Shown here one piece after another: positions 1-6,990 of a DNA stretch of 10,445 bases. Origin of the DNA: Acidobacteriota bacterium (GTDB lineage Bacteria; Acidobacteriota; Terriglobia; Terriglobales; Acidobacteriaceae); NCBI GenBank assembly GCA_021810735.1, contig JAJZIF010000089.1:1-10445 (forward strand), in the 5' to 3' direction. The notes under the pieces are model-generated. The model saw only the letters and a list, made by a program, of their open reading frames with translations. It was not told the DNA's origin and made no database searches. Position numbers and translations under genes: made by a program. How positions within the stretch are numbered: the first letter of the stretch is position 1; every line of letters starts with the position of its first letter.

Positions 1-339
1 CGACTGGGCAAACTGCAAGTCGCGTGTCGATTCGCTGGAAAGAATACTAAAATGCGGTGCCACCTTCGTATCGTCGTCTCCGAACCATAGACCGAGGCTT
101 TATAGATGTTTCCGAATTGCTTGAAATTACACATCATCCAACTTAGGAGATTTTGAGACCTGTCGTACTTCTCGGCAGGTCCAGGCGGGATTTGCGTCAG
201 CCGGGTAGTCATCGCCTGAACTCTGTGCTTGCCTTGGGAGAACGGAAGGCGCTTTCGAATCCGATTCCGAAGTCGACGAGACTGGCAGGGTGGTCCACAC
301 CGCTTTTGCTCAGAGGCTCCGTCCGACGATCAAATTGAC
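1..339. other. Intergenic or operon-trailing stretch without a convincing gene
   Basis: No reading frame here looks like a real protein. The forward frame from a TTG at 153 to 338 is rich in Arg, Ser and Leu with no family resemblance. Its upstream AGGAGA lies only two bases from the TTG, too close for a normal ribosome binding site. A minus-strand frame (209-478) is mostly a shadow of the gene that ends at 340. At the left edge two plus-strand frames are open for up to about 100 bases (stops near 88-90 and 48), too short to tell whether either is the tail of a gene. The only structure I see is a hairpin at 157-181, listed separately. The stretch most likely holds the 3' untranslated end of the operon. 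Confidence 0.5.
157..181 (-). terminator. Possible hairpin downstream of the operon (weak terminator candidate)
   Basis: Bases 157-165 and 173-181 form a nine-base-pair stem (one G-U pair in one orientation, a mismatch in the other) around a seven-base loop. It sits about 160 bases downstream of the last stop codon at 340. On the minus strand the stem is followed by TCAAAATCT, not a run of T, so it does not meet the usual intrinsic terminator pattern. It could protect the 3' end of the mRNA, or be chance. The evidence is the inverted repeat alone. Confidence 0.2.
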
Positions 340-1530
340 TTAGAGAGTGCCAGCGCGATTCGCTTCTTTCTGCGCGGTCTCCAGCGCCAACACGGCATAC
401 CCGGTCGCGGCATCGGTCATAAAACGACCCACGTCGCTCTCCGGATCGCGCTGTGCATTCAGAGAAAAGCCCCGCCAACTACCATCCTTCTGCTGGTGAT
501 GTTGCAGCCACTCCAATCCGCGCTTCAGCGTATTGTCCTGGGGGCTCACCCCCGATTCTTCCAGGGCCAACACAATCAGACCGGTCGCGCATCCATCGCT
601 TTCCGCGCTGCGACTCCGAAATTTCCATCTGTCCGATAGAACACGCCTCAATTCGGTCGGTTCGTCCAGGGATAGTAGCGCCCAGCCGCCGTCGCTCTGC
701 TGGAGCCTTTCGATCTTCTTCATCAACTCTGCTCGCTCTGTGCCAGTCAGCAGACCGGGCATGCGGGCGGATGCCCATAGAACGTACAGTTGGCTCATCA
801 CGGGCTGCGCTGCATACTGGCGCTGCAGGTACTCCTGCAACAAGCGCAAATGTTCGCGAATGCCCGGCTCATCGGCATAGCGATCTGGAGCATTTCCTAG
901 TGCTACCGCCAGCAACGCCGCGCCCTGATATCCCGACTCCTTAGATTCCCAGGGAGCCAGATCGAAGTCCTGCCACTTCCACCCGCCGGCATTCTTGCCC
1001 GTTTTCTCCTGCAGCGCCCAAGCCTCGTCAAATGCTGTCCGTGTAATCGGACGCAGATGCCCTTGGCCCGCGTCGTAGCTCGCGAGGATCACGGCATTCA
1101 GTACCGCCTCAGTTGCATGAGACTGCGCCGTTTTGCCGGGGCCGTCTTCCGCGTCGGAGTAAAATGGACTTGTCTCCGACCAGTTCGCCACTCGCTTCTC
1201 CACGCTGTCCATCATCGTCTTCTCGGGCGCGGGCATCCTCGTTTCACCTATCTGCCGTTGCAAGGCAGGCCGCGCCAGCGCATATGGTACGACCGTATGG
1301 CAGGAGATGCAGATCGTTCCATGATCCTTCTGCGTCGGCGGCCAGTGCTGCCACCAAACTTCACGGTAATCCAGGTAGCTCGCTGCAACCTCCGGGTTCC
1401 AATTCCTCAGATAAGAGTAAGAGGCGGAAGGAGACGTGGAGGTCGCGCGAGTCCGTGTTGCTCTCCAGAAACCAATTGCCGCAACGCTCAAAGCCGGCAA
1501 TAGAAATATGAAGAACGCTCTGACCCTCAT
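340..1530 (-). CDS. Membrane-anchored or secreted alpha/alpha-toroid (squalene-hopene cyclase-like) protein with a CxxCH motif
   Basis: Predicted 396 residues. A hydrophobic segment at about residues 5-22 follows a basic start (MRVR) and lacks a lipobox Cys, so it is a signal anchor or signal peptide placing the protein outside the cytoplasm. Residues 74-78 are CISCH, a CxxCH motif of the kind that binds covalent haem c; it is followed by VPYALARPAL. The rest resembles the terpene cyclase/prenyltransferase toroid: QW-like repeats end in SDGGW (about 279-283) and KDGSW (about 348-352), with another GGW near 182-184. I see no DxDD acid motif, and about 400 residues is well short of real squalene-hopene cyclases (around 630), so cyclisation is unlikely. 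The ATG at 1530 is chosen over one at 1572 because GGGGAG lies seven bases upstream and the hydrophobic segment starts directly. It is the last gene of the operon, 63 bases after the aldehyde dehydrogenase. Its function is unknown; an electron-transfer or structural role is conceivable. The fold-family call is fairly sure, the role is not. Confidence 0.75.
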   Translation of the reverse strand: MRVRAFFIFLLPALSVAAIGFWRATRTRATSTSPSASYSYLRNWNPEVAASYLDYREVWWQHWPPTQKDHGTICISCHTVVPYALARPALQRQIGETRMPAPEKTMMDSVEKRVANWSETSPFYSDAEDGPGKTAQSHATEAVLNAVILASYDAGQGHLRPITRTAFDEAWALQEKTGKNAGGWKWQDFDLAPWESKESGYQGAALLAVALGNAPDRYADEPGIREHLRLLQEYLQRQYAAQPVMSQLYVLWASARMPGLLTGTERAELMKKIERLQQSDGGWALLSLDEPTELRRVLSDRWKFRSRSAESDGCATGLIVLALEESGVSPQDNTLKRGLEWLQHHQQKDGSWRGFSLNAQRDPESDVGRFMTDAATGYAVLALETAQKEANRAGTL

Positions 1531-1537
1531 CCCTTTT

Positions 1538-1543
1538 CTCCCC
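1538..1543 (-). promoter_or_regulatory. Ribosome binding site of the toroid protein
   Basis: GGGGAG on the minus strand, seven bases before the ATG at 1530. It decides this start over the in-frame ATG at 1572, which would put 14 mostly polar, basic residues in front of the hydrophobic N-terminus. Confidence 0.6.
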
Positions 1544-1593
1544 GACCCTCGAACGTCCAGCCTGCGGACCATTCCAACATCATTGAAACGACC

Positions 1594-3069
1594 TCAGAGC
1601 CGAATGATCACCGTCTTTACTTCGGAGTACTCCTGCAATCCATACTCGCCCAGCTCACGCCCACTCCCCGACTGCTTGAATCCGCCGAACGGAGCACGGG
1701 TATCCAGAATGTTGTAACAATTCACCCATACCGTGCCAGCCCGTATTCCATTCGCGATCGCATGCGCCTTTTTGATGTCGCGGGTCCAGACCCCTGCCGC
1801 CAATCCATAGATCGTGCGGTTGGCCCGAGTGATGACTTCCTCTAGATTCTTGAATGGAATCACGCTCATCACGGGCCCGAAGATTTCTTCCCGGGCGATC
1901 TTCATGTCATCCCGAACGTCGGCGAACACGGTGGGCGCGATGAAGTAGCCACGATCTCCGACGCGTTTGCCGCCGCAGGCCAGCGTAGCACCTTCGCTTT
2001 GCCCAGACTCGATATAGCCCATCACTTTGTCGAACTGTGCCTGATCCACCTGCGGACCCTGTTCCGTTTTGAGATCGAACGGATCTCCAACAACACGCTT
2101 CCGGGCACGAGCCACGCTCTTTTCTACGAACTGGTCGTAGATGTTTTCTTCGACAAACACTCTTGATCCTGCGCAACAGATTTGGCCCTGATTGGAAAAT
2201 ATTCCCAGATGAGCGCCTTCCACCGCCTCGTCCAGGTCTGTGTCGTGGAAGATAATGTTCGGACTCTTTCCGCCTAACTCCAGCGTGACTCGCTTTAGAT
2301 TGGACTTGGCGGCGGCTTCCAGGATGAGACGCCCGACCTCAGTGGACCCGGTGAATGCCACCTTGTCCACGTCCATGTGACGAGCGATGGCTGCGCCGGC
2401 CGTGGGGCCAAATCCCGGCAACAGGTTGACCACGCCCTCCGGAAAGCCCGCCTCCACAATCAGTTCCCCAATACGCAGCGCGGAGAGGGGCGTCTGCTCG
2501 GCCGGCTTCATCACGACGGTATTTCCCGTGGCCAACGCCGGGGCCAGTTTCCAAGCCTGCATCAACATGGGGTAATTCCACGGAATGATTTGCCCGACGA
2601 CGCCGATAGGTTCATGCCGCGTATAGCAGAAAAAGTCGCCGTCAATGGGAATGGTTTTTCCCTGAACCTTGTCTGCCCATCCCGCGAAATAACGATAGCA
2701 AGCAACTGCCTTGGCAACGTCCACTCTCTTCGCCACGGAAACTGGCTTTCCATTATCGAGCGACTCGAGCCTTGCGAGCGCGTCAGCATTTTTTTCGATA
2801 AGATCCGCAAGGCGATAGAGTAGTTGGCCACGTTCCGACGCGTGCATTTTTCGCCACAACCCATGCTCGAAGGCTTCGCGCGCTGCCTGAACAGCGTTCT
2901 CCACATCGCTGGCATCGGCCGCGGCAACCTGACAGATTTCCTCGCCCGTGGTGGGGTTGACCGTGGCAAAACTCTCGCCCGATTCGCTCGAAACCCAGCG
3001 ATTGCCGATCAGAAGTTTCGTCGCAAAGGGAGCGGCTTCGGTTTCCGTAGGTGCTAACTGGGCCGTCAC
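1594..3069 (-). CDS. NAD-dependent aldehyde dehydrogenase, ALDH1/2-like
   Basis: Oxidises an aldehyde to the carboxylic acid with NAD(P)+; cytoplasmic, normally a homotetramer. Predicted 491 residues, the usual length for the family. Counting from the GTG start, visible landmarks are: oxyanion Asn165 in PWNYP; KPAEQTP at 188-194, whose Glu191 corresponds to the ALDH2 residue that binds the NAD ribose, so NAD preference is expected; general base Glu264 in LELGGKSP; nucleophile Cys298 in NQGQICCAG; and EEIFGPV with Glu395. The C-terminus [19 protein letters not shown] is typical. The GTG start overlaps the TGA of the upstream metA-like gene (GTGA), with GAGGAG nine bases before it, so the two are probably translationally coupled. 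An ATG at 3108 would add 13 atypical residues. The substrate cannot be read from sequence. Given an amino acid decarboxylase in the operon, an amine-derived aldehyde is one possibility (inference); a fatty or retinal-type aldehyde is another. Confidence 0.93.
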   Translation of the reverse strand: MTAQLAPTETEAAPFATKLLIGNRWVSSESGESFATVNPTTGEEICQVAAADASDVENAVQAAREAFEHGLWRKMHASERGQLLYRLADLIEKNADALARLESLDNGKPVSVAKRVDVAKAVACYRYFAGWADKVQGKTIPIDGDFFCYTRHEPIGVVGQIIPWNYPMLMQAWKLAPALATGNTVVMKPAEQTPLSALRIGELIVEAGFPEGVVNLLPGFGPTAGAAIARHMDVDKVAFTGSTEVGRLILEAAAKSNLKRVTLELGGKSPNIIFHDTDLDEAVEGAHLGIFSNQGQICCAGSRVFVEENIYDQFVEKSVARARKRVVGDPFDLKTEQGPQVDQAQFDKVMGYIESGQSEGATLACGGKRVGDRGYFIAPTVFADVRDDMKIAREEIFGPVMSVIPFKNLEEVITRANRTIYGLAAGVWTRDIKKAHAIANGIRAGTVWVNCYNILDTRAPFGGFKQSGSGRELGEYGLQEYSEVKTVIIRL

Positions 3070-4160
3070 GCGGACACGCTCCTCACGGCAGCCAATGCCG
3101 GGATGCAACTATTCGCCTTATGCGCCTCCACAACGGCTTTGCTGCCCTGCATCCCCAGTTCTTTCTGCGCGCAAATATGCTGTAGCCAGTTCCTGTAAAT
3201 GCAGGCAGCCGTCGGACGCCAGACGTTTTCGATTTCTGCATTTTCCAGAATCCAGGCTACTTCCGCCAGGATGTCTCCATGTCTCCCGACTCTGGCCTGT
3301 TGCTGTAACGCGGCCAATGCCATCCTCGTGTCGTGGTCGAAATAACCCTTCGGCGGCAACGGGTAGGTGCATGTCTCTCCTCGGAGATAGCGCCCGATAT
3401 CCCTGCGGTATTCAAGGAGCAAAGTATTGGATTCATATTCCGGATGGCCCTGGAAAAAGACAAACAGGCTCTTATGCTGTTGGATAAATGTATCGACACC
3501 CACGCCTGCGGCCTCGGTCAGTATCCGATACCCCCGCTCGGTCAGCGCGTCTGCTGGGATGCCGTTCCAGCGGGAATGGGGCAGCTTGAAGTGCGAGGGC
3601 GCCCCTGCGGTCAGCGGATGGTCCGACACTCGCACACAGTCAAAGACACCACAGTGCTTGCGGCCGTTCTTCACTCTGCCGATGCCATCCATGTATAGAA
3701 CTGCGGCGTGGGCAGCCAGGCAAGACCAGATCGTCGAGTAAGTGTTGTCTCGAGCCCAGTCAACCACTTTTGTAAAACTCTCCCAATAGGGTTCATCTGC
3801 CAGGTTGGAAGTGACAGGCTCCCTCCCGGTCACTATGAGCCCATCCAGATGCGTGCTCCACAGATTTTCCACGCTCGAATAGAACTCTCCGATGTGGCGC
3901 GCAGCCGAATGGTTGCGAGGAACGCCCGGCAGCGTATAGAGAGAGACGCGGATCGAAATACCGTCGGAGGCTGAACCGAGAAGCGACAGGAACTGCTGCT
4001 CGGTTGCCTCAAGAGCAGCGTCCGGCATGTTGTTGATCAATCCAATGGCGATGCTCTTGTGCGGCTGTTCGAGGCGCCCCGCGGATAGCTTCGAACATTG
4101 TCCATTCGTGCGCTTCCGCCGATTGCGATCGATTGCATTTGATTTCAAGGTAACAGGCAT
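3066..4160 (-). CDS. metA: Homoserine O-acyltransferase, MetA (HTS) family
   Basis: Transfers an acetyl or succinyl group from acyl-CoA to the hydroxyl of L-homoserine, the entry step to methionine; cytoplasmic. Predicted 364 residues, against about 309 for E. coli MetA. The catalytic triad of the family is visible: Cys147 in WSCLAAHA, and His239 and Glu241 in FQGHPEYE. Other family marks are [12 protein letters not shown] (39-50), TEQQF (53-57), LPHSRW (193-198) and YRNWL (322-326). The extra length is an N-terminal tail of about 35 residues and a C-terminal tail of similar size. The loop that sets acyl specificity reads TGREPV where E. coli has TGAPLG, so the donor (acetyl, succinyl or other) cannot be assigned. 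The ATG at 4160 is chosen because GGAGA lies seven bases upstream; an earlier ATG at 4265 would lie inside the preceding gene. It follows metY by 55 bases and overlaps the ALDH gene by four. It likely supplies the O-acylhomoserine used by that neighbour. Confidence 0.9.
   Translation of the reverse strand: MPVTLKSNAIDRNRRKRTNGQCSKLSAGRLEQPHKSIAIGLINNMPDAALEATEQQFLSLLGSASDGISIRVSLYTLPGVPRNHSAARHIGEFYSSVENLWSTHLDGLIVTGREPVTSNLADEPYWESFTKVVDWARDNTYSTIWSCLAAHAAVLYMDGIGRVKNGRKHCGVFDCVRVSDHPLTAGAPSHFKLPHSRWNGIPADALTERGYRILTEAAGVGVDTFIQQHKSLFVFFQGHPEYESNTLLLEYRRDIGRYLRGETCTYPLPPKGYFDHDTRMALAALQQQARVGRHGDILAEVAWILENAEIENVWRPTAACIYRNWLQHICAQKELGMQGSKAVVEAHKANSCIPALAAVRSVSA
3079..3084 (-). promoter_or_regulatory. 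Ribosome binding site of the aldehyde dehydrogenase
   Basis: GAGGAG on the minus strand, inside the end of the upstream gene and nine bases before the GTG at 3069. It supports the GTG start with the four-base GTGA overlap instead of the ATG at 3108. Confidence 0.6.
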
Positions 4161-4167
4161 GAATGTG

Positions 4168-4172
4168 TCTCC
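4168..4172 (-). promoter_or_regulatory. Ribosome binding site of the metA-like gene
   Basis: GGAGA on the minus strand, seven bases before the ATG at 4160. It decides this start over the ATG at 4265, which would overlap the end of metY by 50 bases and add residues unlike the family. Confidence 0.6.
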
Positions 4173-4215
4173 AGAAACGACTGCAACATGAATTGGATGG
4201 AAGGCTTCGATGTGG

Positions 4216-5490
4216 CTATAGGGTCGCGCCGAGCGCCTGATCCAAGTCCGCAACAATGTCGTCAATGTGTTCGATTCCGATGCTCAGGCGAATCATCTCG
4301 GGCGTGACGCCGGCGCTGTGCTGCTCTTCGGCCGACATCTGTCGATGGGTCGTCGAAGCCGGGTGACAGGCCAACGATTTTGCATCCCCAAGATTGACCA
4401 GCCGCATCACTAGTTTCAGAGCATCGTAGAATTTCACTGCGGCTGGCAAGCCTCCTTTAATACCGAAGGCCATCAGAGAGCAAGCCTGCCCGCCCAAATA
4501 TTTTTGCGCTAGCGCATGATAAGGATTGTCGGGAAAGCCCGCATAATTGACCCACTCGACCTGGTGGTGGTTGCGCAGGAATTCAGCGACGCCCCTCGCA
4601 TTTGCCGTATGGCGCTCGACCCGCAGCGCGACCGTCTCAACCCCCTGCAGCAGCAGGAAAGCACTCAGCGGCGACAGAACAGCCCCGGTGGTCCGCTGAT
4701 ACACGCTGCGGCATCGTCCAATATAGGCGGCTTTCCCGAAATGATCGGCGTAGACCAGGCTGTGATACGACGCGTCCGGGGTGCTGAACATCGGAAACCG
4801 CGCAGTATGCTCCTTCCAGGGAAAATTGCCGCTGTCCACGATGGCTCCCCCGAGTGTGGTCCCATGGCCGCCCAGGAACTTGGTGAGAGAATGCAGAACG
4901 ATGTCGGCTCCATACTCGATGGGCCGCAACAGAATGGGTGTCGCGACGGTATTGTCGACAATCAATGGCACTCCATGTTTATGAGCCGTTTTCGCCAATT
5001 CCTCGATGTCGCAGATATTTCCCGCAGGATTGCCGACGCTCTCACAAAAAATCGCGCGCGTCTTCTCATCGATCAGCTTCTCTATGGCTTCCGGCTGGTC
5101 CGACTCCGCGAAGCGCACCGTGACTCCCTGCCCCGGCAGAACGTGAGCGAAAAGGGTGTGCGTGGTTCCATACAACTGAGGAACCGAGACGATGTTGCTT
5201 CCCAGTTCGGTCACGTTCAGCACTCCGTAGTAGACCGCTGTCTGTCCGCTGCTGACGCATAGAGCTTCGACTCCGCCCTCCAGCGCGGCGACACGCCTCT
5301 CCAGCACCTCCGTCGTTGGATTCCCAATGCGGGTGTAGCGATATCCTTCCGCCTCCAGGTTGAATAAAGCTGCGGCATGGTCTGCGCTATCGAATGCATA
5401 GGCGACCGTCTGATAAATCGGCACAGCCACAGCCTTGGTGGTTGGATCGATGTCGTAGCCGCTGTGAATCGCGATCGTTTCCCGCCTCAT
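4216..5490 (-). CDS. metY: O-acetylhomoserine aminocarboxypropyltransferase (sulfhydrylase), Cys/Met metabolism PLP enzyme
   Basis: Replaces the acyl group of O-acetylhomoserine with sulfide to give homocysteine; PLP-dependent, fold type I, cytoplasmic tetramer. Predicted 424 residues, the usual MetY length, longer than MetB/MetC. PLP contacts are visible: Tyr52 and Arg54 in YTRIGNPT (phosphate, from the neighbouring subunit), SSGQTA (80-85), Asp179 in VDNT, and the Schiff-base Lys204 in [11 protein letters not shown]. The C-terminus has [11 protein letters not shown] (372-382) and the final [13 protein letters not shown], both typical of OAH sulfhydrylases. The ATG overlaps the TGA of the upstream decarboxylase gene (ATGA), with a G5 run just before it. 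The adjacent metA-like gene would make its substrate. Some relatives in fungal specialised metabolism (LolC, Fub7, CndF) use O-acetylhomoserine to form C-N or C-C bonds, so a role other than methionine synthesis is possible in this operon. The family is sure; the nucleophile is inferred. Confidence 0.94.
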   Translation of the reverse strand: MRRETIAIHSGYDIDPTTKAVAVPIYQTVAYAFDSADHAAALFNLEAEGYRYTRIGNPTTEVLERRVAALEGGVEALCVSSGQTAVYYGVLNVTELGSNIVSVPQLYGTTHTLFAHVLPGQGVTVRFAESDQPEAIEKLIDEKTRAIFCESVGNPAGNICDIEELAKTAHKHGVPLIVDNTVATPILLRPIEYGADIVLHSLTKFLGGHGTTLGGAIVDSGNFPWKEHTARFPMFSTPDASYHSLVYADHFGKAAYIGRCRSVYQRTTGAVLSPLSAFLLLQGVETVALRVERHTANARGVAEFLRNHHQVEWVNYAGFPDNPYHALAQKYLGGQACSLMAFGIKGGLPAAVKFYDALKLVMRLVNLGDAKSLACHPASTTHRQMSAEEQHSAGVTPEMIRLSIGIEHIDDIVADLDQALGATL

Positions 5491-6902
5491 ACATTCCCCC
5501 GTGCATATGCAGGCGCCGGCGCGACCGCTTGCTGCCGGACATCCTCACTGACCAGGCGATTCATCTCTCCCACCACCCAGTGAATGTCGTTTTCAGTCGT
5601 CCGGAAACTCGTGACGCACGCGCGCACGACGGATGCGCCCTTGATCTGAGTTTCCGACATCCACGCGATCTGGCGCTTGCGAAGGGATGCCAGAAAGTCG
5701 CTCACCACCAGCCCGTCCCGGGTGAAGCAGACCAGCGGCAGCGGTGTCTTGTTGACGATCCTCCAACCGGAAGCAACCAGCGACTCTCTGAATACATTTC
5801 CCATGGCGGTCTGATGTTCGATCATGGCAACCTGCCCCGACTCGCCCTGCTGCGCCAGCGCCAGGAACAGCTTGAGGCCGATAAACCGGCGAGACCACTG
5901 AACCGATGTCGTATACGGATCGAACACGGGACGACTCTCTTTTCCCGGCATGTAGGAAACCTCGGAGCGGAAGGCCTCGGCAACACTTTCAGGATGTCGG
6001 CAGAAGAACATCCCGCACCCCATCGGAACAGAGAACCACTTGTGCGCGTCGCACGTGATCGAATCCGCCAGCTCAATTCCAGAGAGATGATGCCGGAGCG
6101 TTGGCGACAGACTCGCCGCCCCTCCCCACGCGGCATCCACGTGCAACCAGAGACCGGCCCCCTGACAGTAGCGTCCAAGTTCGGCCAGTGGATCGATCAC
6201 GCCGGTTCCCGTCGTCCCGCAGGTACCGATCACCATGAAGGGGACGAATCCGTTTCTTCGATCCTCGGCGACTCGGCTTTCGAGATCCCCGATATCCAGC
6301 TTCAAATTGCTGTCCGTTGCGACCATACGCAGAGCTTTTCTCCCCAGTCCCGTCATGTGGGCGATCTTGTTGTACCCGTGATGCGCCTCCTCTGTCAGAT
6401 AAATCGTAGGAGCGGCTGCAAGGTTTCGCAGCCCGCTTTCTCCATAGTCGGGGAACGCCTTGGTCAGCGCGACCACGACCGCCGACAGATTCGCCTCCGT
6501 TCCCCCACTGGTGAAGGTCGCCCTGCTCTCCGTGGGAAGTCCGAACTTTGCGGTCAGCCAGCCGAGCGTATGCCTTTCGATCTCGTTCGCAGCCGGCGAG
6601 GTTCGCCAATTCGCCAACTGCGGGTTGTACATGGCAACAAGAGTGTCGGCAACCACGGATGCCAGCGTTACGCTAGGGTTGAAGAGTCCAAAGTAGCGAG
6701 GGTGCGTCACCTGCACCTGCCAGTTTTGCAACATCCGCTCCACATCGGAGACGACCTCATCCAGCGCCATCGCCTTCGTGAAGTCATAGCGAGACGTAAG
6801 GTAGTTTCGAATTTCCTCGGGCGTCACGTTGGGGTAGATCGGGCCCTGCTGGATTGTCTCCTGCAGATCTTCGAACTCACTCCGGAACTCGTCCATCATC
6901 AT
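5487..6902 (-). CDS. Group II PLP-dependent amino acid decarboxylase
   Basis: Removes the alpha-carboxylate of an amino acid to give an amine; PLP-dependent, fold type I, cytoplasmic. Predicted 471 residues, normal for the aromatic-L-amino-acid/tyrosine/glutamate decarboxylase group. Visible motifs: HPRYFGLFNP (67-76), NPQLANW (93-99), TSGGTEANLSA (131-141), His174 in EEAHHGYNK (stacks on the PLP ring), HVDAAWGG (254-261) with Asp256, and DAHKWF with the Schiff-base Lys288. Three ATG codons stand in a row at 6902, 6899 and 6896; GAAGAG at 6909-6914 fits either of the first two. It begins 88 bases after the acyl-CoA synthetase, the widest gap in the operon, and overlaps metY by ATGA, so the two are probably coupled in translation. 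The substrate is not evident. It could be an aromatic, acidic or branched amino acid, and the amine may feed the acyl-activating enzymes upstream (inference). Confidence 0.9.
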   Translation of the reverse strand: MMMDEFRSEFEDLQETIQQGPIYPNVTPEEIRNYLTSRYDFTKAMALDEVVSDVERMLQNWQVQVTHPRYFGLFNPSVTLASVVADTLVAMYNPQLANWRTSPAANEIERHTLGWLTAKFGLPTESRATFTSGGTEANLSAVVVALTKAFPDYGESGLRNLAAAPTIYLTEEAHHGYNKIAHMTGLGRKALRMVATDSNLKLDIGDLESRVAEDRRNGFVPFMVIGTCGTTGTGVIDPLAELGRYCQGAGLWLHVDAAWGGAASLSPTLRHHLSGIELADSITCDAHKWFSVPMGCGMFFCRHPESVAEAFRSEVSYMPGKESRPVFDPYTTSVQWSRRFIGLKLFLALAQQGESGQVAMIEHQTAMGNVFRESLVASGWRIVNKTPLPLVCFTRDGLVVSDFLASLRKRQIAWMSETQIKGASVVRACVTSFRTTENDIHWVVGEMNRLVSEDVRQQAVAPAPAYARGNV

Positions 6903-6959
6903 TTGCTACTCTTCTCTGTCAGTGCCGAATTGAACGTTGAATCAAACTGCCTGCTGCAT

Positions 6960-6981
6960 AAAAAAACATCCGCATCGGCGG
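6960..6981 (-). terminator. Short GC hairpin with T7 tail in the widest intergenic gap (weak terminator or attenuator candidate)
   Basis: On the minus strand CCGC and GCGG (6978-6981 and 6970-6973) can pair around a four-base loop. Three bases then precede seven T residues (6966-6960). This lies just after the acyl-CoA synthetase stop at 6991. The stem is only four pairs, too weak for an efficient terminator on its own, but the placement and T run could cause partial termination that lowers expression of the second half of the operon. I see no convincing -35/-10 pair for a new promoter in the remaining gap. Confidence 0.25.
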
Positions 6982-6990
6982 CTACCCCGG

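Noticed and set aside
153..338. A 61-residue plus-strand frame starting with TTG, with AGGAGA close by
   Set aside because: The spacing of two bases is too short, the composition looks random, and no family is recognisable.
2787..2795. T-run within the ALDH gene as a possible slippage site
   Set aside because: It encodes an ordinary Glu-Lys-Asn stretch in a conserved frame that continues to a complete C-terminus, so no frameshift is indicated.
3070..3108. ATG at 3108 as the ALDH start
   Set aside because: The GTG at 3069 has GAGGAG at nine bases, a GTGA overlap with metA, and gives the normal family length.
4161..4265. ATG at 4265 as the metA start
   Set aside because: It would overlap metY by 50 bases, adds 35 residues unlike the family, and lacks the well-spaced GGAGA seen before the ATG at 4160.
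4516..5262. A 248-residue plus-strand frame opposite metY
   Set aside because: Codon-register shadow of metY with no protein-like motif or ribosome binding site.
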